Shown: positions 46,580 to 56,761 of the stretch, one piece after another
How positions within the stretch are numbered: position 1 is the first letter of the stretch
Layout: every line of letters starts with the position of its first letter
Source of the DNA: Lentinula raphanica
Taxonomy: Eukaryota > Basidiomycota > Agaricomycetes > Agaricales > Omphalotaceae
DNA: 64,000 nt
Direction: 5' to 3'
NCBI GenBank assembly: GCA_027919835.1
Contig: JANVFP010000014.1
Span: 992,001 to 1,056,000 of the forward strand
Notes under the pieces: model-generated
Told to the model about the DNA's origin: nothing
Seen by the model: only the letters and a program-made list of their open reading frames with translations
The model's database searches: none
Made by a program: the position numbers and the translations under genes

Positions 46580-49500
46580 ATGCCCAAACGAAGCAAGCCA
46601 GCATCTGACACCAATGCGACAAAAAAGCCCAAAAAGCGAACAAAAAGGACAAGGACCATACGGTCAGACACCGAGGAGGAACAACATGAATCAGCGGCAA
46701 GTATAGCTGGGCAGGATAACAACGACGACGACAACGATGATGTTGTGGACACGACCAAGCAAGTGAAAGAGGCGAAGGAGGCAGCTGTAGCTCAAATAAG
46801 TCAGTGGTCCCATATACAACAGAGGCACCGCACTCACCTAATCCGGTAGAAAAAGACTTGAAGAAACGAAAATCCCCCGTATACGTGTTCTTCCACGAAG
46901 AGCCCGAGATTGAATTTGCGAAGAATGACAAGCCAGGATACCTCGTGTATCGATGTATACAATGCGGCGAGAAGATACGACAAGGTGTGCAGACAGGAGA
47001 CCAGGGATCTACAGGTAGGTCAGCCTTGTTGAGTTGAGCAAACATGTAGAACTCACGGTTAATATAGGGAACATGCGCAACCATGTAAAGAGATGTCGTG
47101 GTGAAGATGCTCTTGCAGCAATAAAAGAGAGTACCCTGGATCAAGCACGAGCTGCTGTCAGAGAATTTTCGAAGGGGAAGCAAACGACACTCACCGCGGT
47201 TGTCACTACAGTCAAAGCCTGGTTCAAGACCTTCTCGACACGCTCCCCTGACAAGGAAAAGATTCGGTGAATCCAAACCCATTTCGCTCCCTCACTAGAC
47301 CCATCCTTAGCTTTCCAACAGAGTGGTGACCGCACGTTGGGTGGCTGAATCATCTCGCCCATTCCGAATCGTGCAAGACCGGAGTTTTCGATGGCTCCAG
47401 AAAGAAGGACGCCCGAGCCAGTACATGCCAAGTGAGAAGACCGTTGCGCGCGATGTGAGGAAATTATATGCGGCTGCAAAAGAAAGTCTGGCCAAGGAGT
47501 TACGGGTGAGCACTCAGACAACCTAAGACGAAAGTGAAGAACTCACCGAGCGCTTCAGGAATATGAATATTTGCTGCCCGTTGAGCTAGATTGCTGGACG
47601 TCACCTAATCACAAGGCATTCATGAGTATTATCGCCAAAATACTCCGCAAAAGCAGGAACAACGAGACTGAGGAGCTTACCGGAATTCTACTAAATCTCG
47701 TCGAGCTCCCATGCTCCCATTCAGCAGAAAACATGGCCAAGGCCCTGATAGAAACTCTAGATGAGTATGGAGTTCGAGACAAGGTCAGTTTCATTGGTTT
47801 ATAGTCGAATATTATGCTCACTCACCCTAGCTCTTTACCGTTACCTGCGACAATGCATCTGCCAACACGGCAATGCTTGAGGACTTGGAGTACCAGCTCG
47901 AGCACTTTCTTGGCAAGAAAATGCACGTCCGATGCTTCACACACACTGTAAACCTTGCAGCTAAAGGTTTCCTCCAGCCCTTCGAGTCCACGAGACGTAA
48001 GACGAATAATGACGAAAATAATGTGGCGATAGATGATTTGGAGGCTGACGTGAACGATTTGGAAGGTAATGAAGAAGAGGATGATGATGAAGACAACGAG
48101 GAAGGTTTTGTTAATGTCCTGAACGAGCTGACGGCTGCAGAGAAGGAGACGTGGCAGCGTGAGGTTGCACCAATTAGGTCAGCTCTGTATAAGGTGAGTA
48201 TGTTTGACAAATTCCTGACAAATGTCTGACAAACCTCTCACCCCTCCTTGACCCTGAACCTGGTTTCTTCTCTGCTTCCCACCACTCTTTTTTCTCTGCT
48301 TCCTTGTTTCTCCCCTCTTCACGCAACTACGACTCTTTCTCTACCACAGGATACTGTGAAGCTTTTGTAAAAAAGTCCGATGAGTTATCGAGGAACGTTT
48401 GAAAAAACCTGTGATAACTCGGAGGGGGCTCCGGAAATGGCTCCGGGGGGTGGTCATGCCTGTCACCACCTGTCACATGGGGCCTATATTTACTGTTTTG
48501 GGTAATTAATAATTATCCAGATATTAAATAAGCAGTACATTTTCAAAAAAACCCGAAAATTCATTAAAAATCTAAAAAATCCTAAAAAAGCCAGATTAGG
48601 TCAGATCAGGGTATGTAAGCAAATGACCTCATATGATCAAAAATGATGTAGGGTCAATATAGGTACTAAAAATAGCCCAAAAAATCACTAAAAATGCAAA
48701 AAATATTTAGGGATGGTATAGAGCCTATTGCAGGTCCAGGCCCATCAACATTACCAAAAAAGGAAAAAATTGATCATGATGTCATCTTGTAGCAAAAAAT
48801 CTGAAAAAAATCATAAAAATAGTTAAAAAATTCAGGGGTGCCTTGTTGGCCCTGAAAACGCAAAATAAAAAAAAATACGCGACAAGTGTAAAAAGTTTTA
48901 TCACTCCAAATCATACCAAATCCACTATACAGTCAGAATATATGATGTATATGCTATTTTTAGCACCTCTAGCACCCTTGATCACTCAGAATAGCTTATA
49001 TCACTTAAAAATCACACCAAACTGACAACATTGAGTAAATATGATGTACATGATATTTTTAGCACACCTAGTACCCTTGGACACTCAGAACAATTTTTAT
49101 TACTCAATATGTTCAGTACACTTGGTACTTATCACACCTAACATACTAAAATTTGGAACAGTAGTTATATGTATTATGTCTAACACAGTTGACAATAAAT
49201 ACTCAAAATAGTGTTATCAGTCACTATACTTAACACACTTAACAGTCAAAAAGTCGGAACAATATTACTTGATATACATAACACACTCATTGTTATACTA
49301 TAACACACTTATAACAACGAGTTTTGGGCGCTTATGGGCGCTTATTTGGTGTTTTTGAGTCGAAATTCATTGATAGCACACTCAATAATTTTTGTGTGGG
49401 CTCTATATTGTGTCAGGATGTTGTCTATATCATATTTCTCTAGATATAATTCGGAGAACTCGAAAATACAACCTGTGGGGCTAGCTATACTGTGATCTTG

Positions 49501-52393
49501 TGTGATATAATAGTGTTTTATGTAAATGACAGTGCATACACCCATGTTATGAAGTCAAACTGCTGCTGGGTCATGAAAAGAGTCATCCTACAACCTATTC
49601 TATGCTAACTCTATGTGATACAGCCAAGAGATCTGTAATGGGGGTCATTGAATATGACATCTATTGTTACATGTAGGTGTAGACATCTATGGTGTACATG
49701 AAACATGTACATGTGTATCACAGTGCCCAACCTTTATGATAGCTATCTGAATCATGTACAGACACTGCCAGTAGACTGTAGGAGTGCTTTTCTCATGCAC
49801 TAGCATCAGTATACTTGCACTACATGGACATATGCACTGGCATTTACATAAAACACTATTATATCACACAAGATCACAGTATAGCTAGCCACACAGGTTG
49901 TATTTTTGAGTTCTCCAAATTATATCTAGAGGAATATGATATAGACAACATCCTGACACAATATAGAGCCCACGCAAAAATTATTGAGTGTGCTATCAAT
50001 GAATTTCGACTCAAAAACACCAAATAAGCGCCCATAAGCGCCCAAAACTCGTTGTTATAAGTGTGTTATAGTATAACAATGAGTGTGTTATGTATATCAA
50101 GTAATATTGTTCCGACTTTTTGACTGTTAAGTGTGTTAAGTATAGTGACTGATAACACTATTTTGAGTATTTATTGTCAACTGTGTTAGACATAATACAT
50201 ATAACTACTGTTCCAAATTTTAGTATGTTAGGTGTGATAAGTACCAAGTGTACTGAACATATTGAGTAATAAAAATTGTTCTGAGTGTCCAAGGGTACTA
50301 GGTGTGCTAAAAATATCATGTACATCATATTTACTCAATGTTGTCAGTTTGGTGTGATTTTTAAGTGATATAAGCTATTCTGAGTGATCAAGGGTGCTAG
50401 AGGTGCTAAAAATAGCATATACATCATATATTCTGACTGTATAGTGGATTTGGTATGATTTGGAGTGATAAAACTTTTTACACTTGTCGCGTATTTTTTT
50501 TTATTTTGCGTTTTCAGGGCCAACAAGGCACCCCTGAATTTTTTAACTATTTTTATGATTTTTTTCAGATTTTTTGCTACAAGATGACATCATGATCAAT
50601 TTTTTCCTTTTTTGGTAATGTTGATGGGCCTGGACCTGCAATAGGCTCTATACCATCCCTAAATATTTTTTGCATTTTTAGTGATTTTTTGGGCTATTTT
50701 TAGTACCTATATTGACCCTACATCATTTTTGATCATATGAGGTCATTTGCTTACATACCCTGATCTGACCTAATCTGGCTTTTTTAGGATTTTTTAGATT
50801 TTTAATGAATTTTCGGGTTTTTTTGAAAATGTACTGCTTATTTAATATCTGGATAATTATTAATTACCCAAAACAGTAAATATAGGCCCCATGTGACAGG
50901 TGGTGACAGGCATGACCACCCCCCGGAGCCATTTCCGGAGCCCCCTCCGAGTTATCACAGGTTTTTTCAAACGTTCCTCGATAACTCATCGGACCTTTTT
51001 ACAAAAGCTTCACAGTATCAGCTGTCTCTACGACTCTCATCTTCTGCTTCCTCGTTCATCCCCTCTTCACGCGACTACGACTCTTTCTCTACGACTCTCA
51101 TCTTCCTAGACACGCCAAATCTCCTTCAAGATTATCTACTCGACGACAGATTTGCTACCGAAGTGGCGAGAACACATCGGCAAAACCAAGTTCAAAGGAC
51201 AAGTTTTACCTCGTGACGTTGCCACACGGTGGAACTCCACGTACGACATGCTGGCTGCCTTCCTCCAGATGAAGGAGCCAGTCACTGCATTCTTGGATCG
51301 TTCATCTCACAAGCTGACGGATTATGTTCTGGATGACGAAGAGTGGGAGGCTGTAGAGGGCCTCGTATCTGTGTTGAAGGTGAGACATCCTGTATATTTA
51401 TTTCAGTCGTGTTCTGACGACGTTCTACAGATTCTCAAGGACGCCACGACTTTCTTCTCTACCAAGTCGCCGAGTGTCGCCACCGTGATACCGGCTATGG
51501 ACATCATCGATGAAACCTTGGCCTCTGGAATCATCGACCGTACCAATCTTCCAGCACCTGTTCGGCATGCGCTCTCGCTTGGCAAAAAAACTATGAATAA
51601 ATACTACCAGCTTACGGACGACTCCTACATATACCGAATGGCTATCGGTATGTATGGAGTTCTACTAGTAATTATCTTACTGATCTTTCCTCTCTGCAGT
51701 TCTTCACCCGTCTCTCAAGCTCGATTACTTCACGAAAGTCAAATGGCAGCAAACGTGGATCGACACTGCTGAAGCAGTCACTCGGGAAACTTGGGAGCGG
51801 ACGTTCAAGTCCGCTGGTCGTCCTCCTGTCTCCAGTTCTTCAGCTTCGGATTCGGAGGTATGTCTACTAGTTAATTGCTTCTTCATAGCTCTGATTGTTT
51901 TAGGAAACGGCTACGCACAAGACTTCAAATCTATTCTATAGCTTGATGGCAAAACAATCTCAGGTTGCTCCAGTCACCAACGACGGAGATGAGCTCACCC
52001 GATACCTCGCCGACAGCTGCGTTTACTGTTCTGACCCACTCCAATGGTGGCTCATGAACAGGGCTGTCTATCCTACCCTGGCCAAACTCGCGCTGTCAGT
52101 TCATTCAGTCTCAGGTACGTTGTGTTGCCACGTTCAAGTTTGCGTCTTCTAACCTTTCCTGGTTTGATTTTGTAGCATCGTCTGTCGCCGTCGAGCGGTC
52201 ATTCTCTCGTGGACGTATCCTTCTCCCGCACCTTCGGAATCGCCTTCGAGCGGCCACAATCCAAGCATTGATGTGCTTTGGAGATTGGTCGCGTGAGGAT
52301 ATTTTTACCAACGAAGAGCTGGTAGGTTTCTTGCTGGGCGAGACTGTGGTTGATGAGGATGGCGTTTCTTTTGGGGATGCCGATTTTTTGTAA
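46580..52393 (+). CDS. hAT transposase with BED zinc finger
   Basis: Eleven exons: 46580-46799, 46850-47014, 47068-47266, 47322-47505, 47559-47783, 47831-48193, 51110-51379, 51431-51647, 51700-51857, 51904-52114, 52176-52393; 809 aa with every junction in frame and no stop. N-terminus basic (KKPKKRTKRTRT, likely nuclear localisation) and acidic; BED-type finger with C109, C112, H134, C138; RNase H-like core with candidate acidic residues in ELDCWTS (D267) and TCDNASAN (D338); the hAT signature CFTHTVNLA; and the C-terminal dimerisation region DPLQWWLMNRAVYPTLAKLA to SSVAVERSFSRGRILLPHLR. It catalyses cut-and-paste transposition with 8-bp target duplication. Intron 6 is 2.9 kb because a palindrome is inserted in it. 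The third acidic residue was not assigned with confidence. Confidence 0.92.
48350..51019. mobile_element. 2.67-kb near-perfect palindrome (foldback-type element)
   Basis: Left arm 48350-49545 and right arm 49824-51019 are reverse complements with equal coordinates about one centre (position sums 99,369 throughout), so arms are about 1196 bp with no net indel; the central loop is about 280 bp. Outer ends GATACTGTGAAGC...GCTTCACAGTATC are flanked by AG on both sides (48348-48349, 51020-51021), a possible 2-bp duplication. Outer arms are nearly identical (one mismatch seen in the first 30 bp); changes accumulate near the loop. The arms are AT-rich, with repeated caca/tgtgtta words and a ccgatgagttatc/gataactcgg pair near each end. 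No transposase; the short frames it shows are mirror images of each other and not credible genes. Confidence 0.92.
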
Positions 52394-52493
52394 CCTCGAA
52401 CAATTGTCAATGTTTTGTATTTACTAATTCTTTTACCTACTGTCGTCGGTCGAATATTTGGTATCTTCAATCTTGTAATGTAAATAGTGATAT

Positions 52494-53027
52494 TATCACA
52501 ACTTAGAACTCACCTAGTTGTAGTTGCAAAGGTTGGGGATAGTGACAGAGTATGAGCACAAGTTGATCACAAGAGGATAAAAGATGTTCTTGAATCTGGG
52601 GGATCCCAGAGATACATGAGAGTATTTATACTACTCTAGAGTGGAGCTACTATCTAATGATATCATAGTCCATGTCATAGTTGGAGCTACATGAAGTCAT
52701 TTATGAAGTCATTATGATTCATGGTGAAGTCATGCATGAAGTCATCTATGAAGTCATCCTGTGGAGACTGTGGATGATTCATGGTGAAGTCATCTATGAA
52801 GTCATCTATGAAGTCATCCTGTGGATGCTTCACTTATTACATCATAAGACAACCTGTTGTAATGTAGATATGGTGCAGAGCAAGCATGTCCCATCACTGG
52901 TTGTACAAATGAAAATATGTATGGCACAGAGATGATCAAATGATAAACTACTACTGATAATATGATAAGATAGAGATAGGAGATAAGATAAATGATTAAG
53001 GTAGAGAATAGAGAGAAATCTGTGACA
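52494..53027 (-). repeat. Gypsy 3' LTR
   Basis: 534 bp, identical by eye to 59461-59994. Carries tandem 12-bp words (gaagtcatctat and variants, about 52690-52820) and a TATAAATA (minus strand, 52630-52623). The integrase frame ends inside it (stop at 52996). Confidence 0.97.
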
Positions 53028-54501
53028 TTACCCCCTCTTCTGATTCGAGCTCCGTTGAGAATATGTCCAGTTCCACACTTTCAATTGAATGATCAATCTG
53101 TTTTTTATATTCTCGAATTTTCTCTGGTGCATTTTTGAGATTTGCAGCAGGTTCCCAAGTATCATGATCTCGAGTAAAACCTTTCCATCTCACCAGATAT
53201 TCCAATCTCTTTCTCTGAACTCGGTGTTGTAAAATTTTCTCCACTACCCATTCTTCCTCTCCATCAACTATTATAGTTTCAGGAGTAAGAGCCTTTTGTC
53301 CTGGAATGGTAGATTCTGTATAGGTGGCAAGCTTGCTAGCATGAAAAACAGGATGTATCCCACGGTATTTTGGAGGTAGTTTCAGTTCAAAGGTCACATC
53401 TGATAGTTTTCTGATGATTTTAAATGGACCTTCAAATCTTGGCTGGAGAGCTCGTTCTGTAGTTTGATAGTCTTTAAGATTCAATAGAACCTTGTCTCCA
53501 ACTTTAAAAGGTATGTTTTGAACTCCTTTGTCATAATACCATTTCATTCTTTCAGCTGCAAGCTTTAGAGCTGCTTTTGCTTGCTCTTGAGCTTCAAGTC
53601 TTTGTTGCATTATGTCATTAAAATCAATGGATCCCTGATTTTTCATGAGCATAGGACCTGCACGAGGATGTCGACCATATTCCAGGAAGAAGGGACTCTC
53701 CTTGGTACCTTCATGTGCTTGATTGCTGTATGCAAACTCTGCTGTGCTTAGAAGATCGGCCCAGTCATTGAGATTATAGTCAACATAGCACCGAAGGTAT
53801 TGTTCCAAAATCTGGTTAACACGTTCTGTTTGTCCATCAGTTTGTGGATGATAGGCAGTTGACATAGTAGATTCAATTCCAAGTAGCCTGCACCATTCTT
53901 GAAAAACTTCAGCAGCAAACTGTGTTCCTCTATCAGATATTATTTGCAATGGGAGTCCATGCAGTGGATATATCCTGTCATAGAGTAGCTTTGCTAAGTC
54001 TTTGGCTGTGAAATTATTTGTGATTGCAAAGAAGTGTGCACGCTTAGTCAAGCGATCTACCACAACACATATGGCATTGTGCTTTCCAGATGGTGGTAAT
54101 TGAGTAATAAGGTCTATGGAAATAATTTCCCAAGGTCCATTTGGTACTCGATTAGGTTGTAAGGGTCCAAAAGGCTGTTGTGAGCGATTTTTCATCCGCT
54201 GACAAGTATCACAGCCTGAGACATAATTTTTTACAAAGACTGACATCCCTGGCCACCAATAGTTTCGAGAAACGAGTTCATAGGTTTTCCATCTACCAGG
54301 ATGTCCTGCTGATGGTAAATCATGATGCATTTGAACTATGCGTCTTCGTAGATGATCATCTGTGCTCTTTGGAATATATATTTTACCACGGTAAAGTAGT
54401 AGACCATTTTCATAGTTCCACTCTTCTAGTGATTTCTTGAATTCACGTGGTCCTGATGACAGAAGTGATTTGTAATCCTTCGTAACTTCATCAGTTAGCA
54501 A
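52996..54501 (-). CDS. Gypsy integrase with C-terminal chromodomain
   Basis: 501-codon frame beginning at TTG (54501); the natural protein is the C-terminal part of Pol, cut off by a frameshift just upstream. Zinc-binding HHCC motif (VQMHHDLPSAGHPGRW to SGCDTCQRMK, about residues 59-100), catalytic D130, D190 and E226 with the usual 35-residue spacing of the last two (IISDRGTQF ... HPQTDGQTERVNQ), a GPF/GPY-type region (RFEGPFKIIRKLSDV), then a chromodomain at about 410-460 (EEWVVEKILQHRVQRKRLEY, LVRWKGF, DTWEP) with the aromatic residues that could contact methylated histone H3. Chromodomains of this type direct integration into heterochromatin, in keeping with insertion beside satellite DNA. 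The last 10 or so residues are encoded by the LTR. Confidence 0.92.
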   Translation of the reverse strand: MLTDEVTKDYKSLLSSGPREFKKSLEEWNYENGLLLYRGKIYIPKSTDDHLRRRIVQMHHDLPSAGHPGRWKTYELVSRNYWWPGMSVFVKNYVSGCDTCQRMKNRSQQPFGPLQPNRVPNGPWEIISIDLITQLPPSGKHNAICVVVDRLTKRAHFFAITNNFTAKDLAKLLYDRIYPLHGLPLQIISDRGTQFAAEVFQEWCRLLGIESTMSTAYHPQTDGQTERVNQILEQYLRCYVDYNLNDWADLLSTAEFAYSNQAHEGTKESPFFLEYGRHPRAGPMLMKNQGSIDFNDIMQQRLEAQEQAKAALKLAAERMKWYYDKGVQNIPFKVGDKVLLNLKDYQTTERALQPRFEGPFKIIRKLSDVTFELKLPPKYRGIHPVFHASKLATYTESTIPGQKALTPETIIVDGEEEWVVEKILQHRVQRKRLEYLVRWKGFTRDHDTWEPAANLKNAPEKIREYKKQIDHSIESVELDIFSTELESEEGVMSQISLYSLP

Positions 54502-54518
54502 GGCTTCTTTGACCTCCC

Positions 54519-56684
54519 TTAGGATTTGTTCATCATTGATAGGCGATTCATGAGCAGCCTCAATAGCCTGAATGGCAAAAATTCAGGTTTGAGTAAAATT
54601 TGATCTCGATTGTCGAGGTTTACCCCTTCCTCATGATCTGGCCTCCTGGACAGAGGGTCTTCAGCCTGCATTGTTTTCCCTGGCTTATGCCGTAGAGAAT
54701 AATCAAAGCGAGTAAGATACAGAGCCCATCTCGCTTGTCTTCGTGTTAGCTTCTGGGCAGACCGGAAATAAGTCAAATTCTGATGATCTGACCATATTTC
54801 AAATTTTTCTGGATGACCTTCCAAGTAATGTCGATATTCTTCCAATGCTCGTATAATTGCAAGCAATTCCTTGTCATATATCTCATAGTTACGTTCATGA
54901 ACACTGAGTGACTTGGAATAGAAGGCAACTGGATGCCACAGATTGTCATCTGGGTCCAGTTGGTACAATACAGCTCCGACTGCAAAATCACTGGCATCTG
55001 TGCCTAGTCGGAAAGGATTAGTGTCATCTGGTATTCTTAAAATGGGAGCAGTTGTGAAAGCCTTTTTCAGCGCTTCAAATGCTTCCTGTGCTATGTTATC
55101 CCAGAGCCAAGGTTGATCTTTTTTAGTGAGATTGGTGAGTGGCCTTGCAATCTTGGCAAAATCTTTAATAAATCTTCTGTAGAAATTTGCAAAGCCTAAG
55201 AATGCTTGAACATGTTTTACTTTTGTTGGTACAGGCCACTCAAGAACTCCAGCAAGCTTCTTTGGATCCATCTTCACATAACCCTTAGAAATAATCATTC
55301 CAAGGTAGTCTATACTGTCCTGCTCAAAAAAGCATTTTTCAGCTTTTGCATAGAGATCATTGTCTCGAAGTCTTTGCAGCACTTCTCGAACAATCTCCCT
55401 GTGTTCTTCTTTGTCATTGCCAAATATAAGAATATCATCCAAGTACACCATTACTTTTCCTTTACGTATCAAGTCTCCGAGAATATCATTCATCATTGCC
55501 TGAAAGGTAGCTGGTGCATTGGAGAATCCAAAATACATGACTGTTGCCTCAAATAAACCCCACTTTGTAATGAATGCTGTTTTCCATTCATCCCCTTCAC
55601 GAATTCGAACATTGTTGTATCCCCAGCGTAAGTCAATCTTTGTAAAGATCGAAGCCTGACTGAGAGAGTCTATTAAGTCTGATATTCGAGGGATTGGATA
55701 GCGATTCTTAACAGTAATATCATTGAGAGCACGATAATCCATGACTGGCCGTAAGGAACCATCATGTTTCTTGACAAAGAAGAATGGAGCAGCAATAGGA
55801 CTTTGAGATGGTCTAATATAGCCTTTCTTAAGTTCCTCATCAATCCATTCATCCAAAGAATTCCTTTCTTTTAAAGACAGTGGATAGATTTTTGATGGTT
55901 TGGGAAGAGTAGACCCTTCCTCAAAATCAATTGGATGGTCGTATGGTTTACGTTCTGGCATCCGCTCTGATCTTTTCTTTGAGAAGACGTCACCATAATC
56001 ATATAACCATGGTGGTATAAGAGATTTCCACTTAGTGGTATCCTCATCTTCCTCAACAAATTCTTTTTCTAGATGTTTTTCATCAAACATAGCAGCAATA
56101 GTTGCTGCTTGTTTTTGCTCATCTGGATTGTGCATGTCAATCCAGTTAATGTAAGGATTATCCATGTCCTCTTCTCCTAAATTGTCCAGTGAAGATTCCC
56201 ATGGTAAATCTGGTTCGAGGTGAAGCTCATCAGCTCCAGCTTCATCAACTCGTATTTTACGGGCTCTAGATGCACATGTCTCTGAACACCTGGTGAACGC
56301 CCATACCCCTGAATGCCAATCTATTTCTGGATTGTGTTTGTAGAGATAAGAGTATCCAATCATCATGTCCTTGTCACCTAGCTGAGTGACATATAGATAC
56401 TGTATGGTTTTATGTGAACCAATTTGGACATATGCTCGAACATACTCTTTTATTTCTCCTGCAACATTTGGCGTTCCATCCGCATTCAAAACTTGATACG
56501 GTTGTGCTATCTTATTTGTTACCAGGTGGTTTCTTTCAACATATCTTTTGTCGATGAAATTTGTTGTTGCTCCAGAGTCAACAAGAGCCTCGGCCTGCAC
56601 TTTAAAACCGTATACCCAAAGTGTTACTGAAAGTCTAAAAGATGATTTCTTGTTACGAGCAATATTATTTAAACAAGCTTCCAT
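54519..56684 (-). CDS. Gypsy Pol: protease, reverse transcriptase, RNase H
   Basis: 721-codon frame. Aspartic protease DSGAT at 36-40; RT fingers and palm (LRPVMDYRALNDITVKNRYP; YLDDILIFGND with the catalytic Asp pair at about 416-417); RNase H with D563 in LGTDASDFAVGAVLY and the later EYRHYLEGHPEKFEIWSDH region. The frame leaves the Pol alignment at a run of five A (plus strand 54577-54581): past it, integrase continues in the neighbouring frame, which one more base in the run would restore. The last 20 or so residues of this ORF are therefore out-of-frame text. Upstream, the frame stays open across the gag stop, compatible with -1 frameshifting. Confidence 0.92.
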   Translation of the reverse strand: MEACLNNIARNKKSSFRLSVTLWVYGFKVQAEALVDSGATTNFIDKRYVERNHLVTNKIAQPYQVLNADGTPNVAGEIKEYVRAYVQIGSHKTIQYLYVTQLGDKDMMIGYSYLYKHNPEIDWHSGVWAFTRCSETCASRARKIRVDEAGADELHLEPDLPWESSLDNLGEEDMDNPYINWIDMHNPDEQKQAATIAAMFDEKHLEKEFVEEDEDTTKWKSLIPPWLYDYGDVFSKKRSERMPERKPYDHPIDFEEGSTLPKPSKIYPLSLKERNSLDEWIDEELKKGYIRPSQSPIAAPFFFVKKHDGSLRPVMDYRALNDITVKNRYPIPRISDLIDSLSQASIFTKIDLRWGYNNVRIREGDEWKTAFITKWGLFEATVMYFGFSNAPATFQAMMNDILGDLIRKGKVMVYLDDILIFGNDKEEHREIVREVLQRLRDNDLYAKAEKCFFEQDSIDYLGMIISKGYVKMDPKKLAGVLEWPVPTKVKHVQAFLGFANFYRRFIKDFAKIARPLTNLTKKDQPWLWDNIAQEAFEALKKAFTTAPILRIPDDTNPFRLGTDASDFAVGAVLYQLDPDDNLWHPVAFYSKSLSVHERNYEIYDKELLAIIRALEEYRHYLEGHPEKFEIWSDHQNLTYFRSAQKLTRRQARWALYLTRFDYSLRHKPGKTMQAEDPLSRRPDHEEGVNLDNRDQILLKPEFLPFRLLRLLMNRLSMMNKS

Positions 56685-56761
56685 AACTACTTTATCTGAT
56701 TTTTTATCAGTGCTGATATTGGGTACACTATTTCCTGACTGTAGATCGCAGACATTATCCT

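Noticed and set aside
48843..50526. Mirror-image 60-codon ORFs (MLALKTQNKKK...) in the palindrome
   Set aside because: Identical on both arms, AT-rich, low complexity; products of the inverted repeat only.
48350..51019. Mutator-like element because of long inverted termini
   Set aside because: No 9-bp duplication is present at the flanks; only AG matches on both sides.
52681..52935. 84-codon ORF in the Gypsy LTR (repeated at 59648 and 63151)
   Set aside because: Antisense to the element, built from the tandem gaagtcat words (EVIYEVI repeats); no sign of a real gene.
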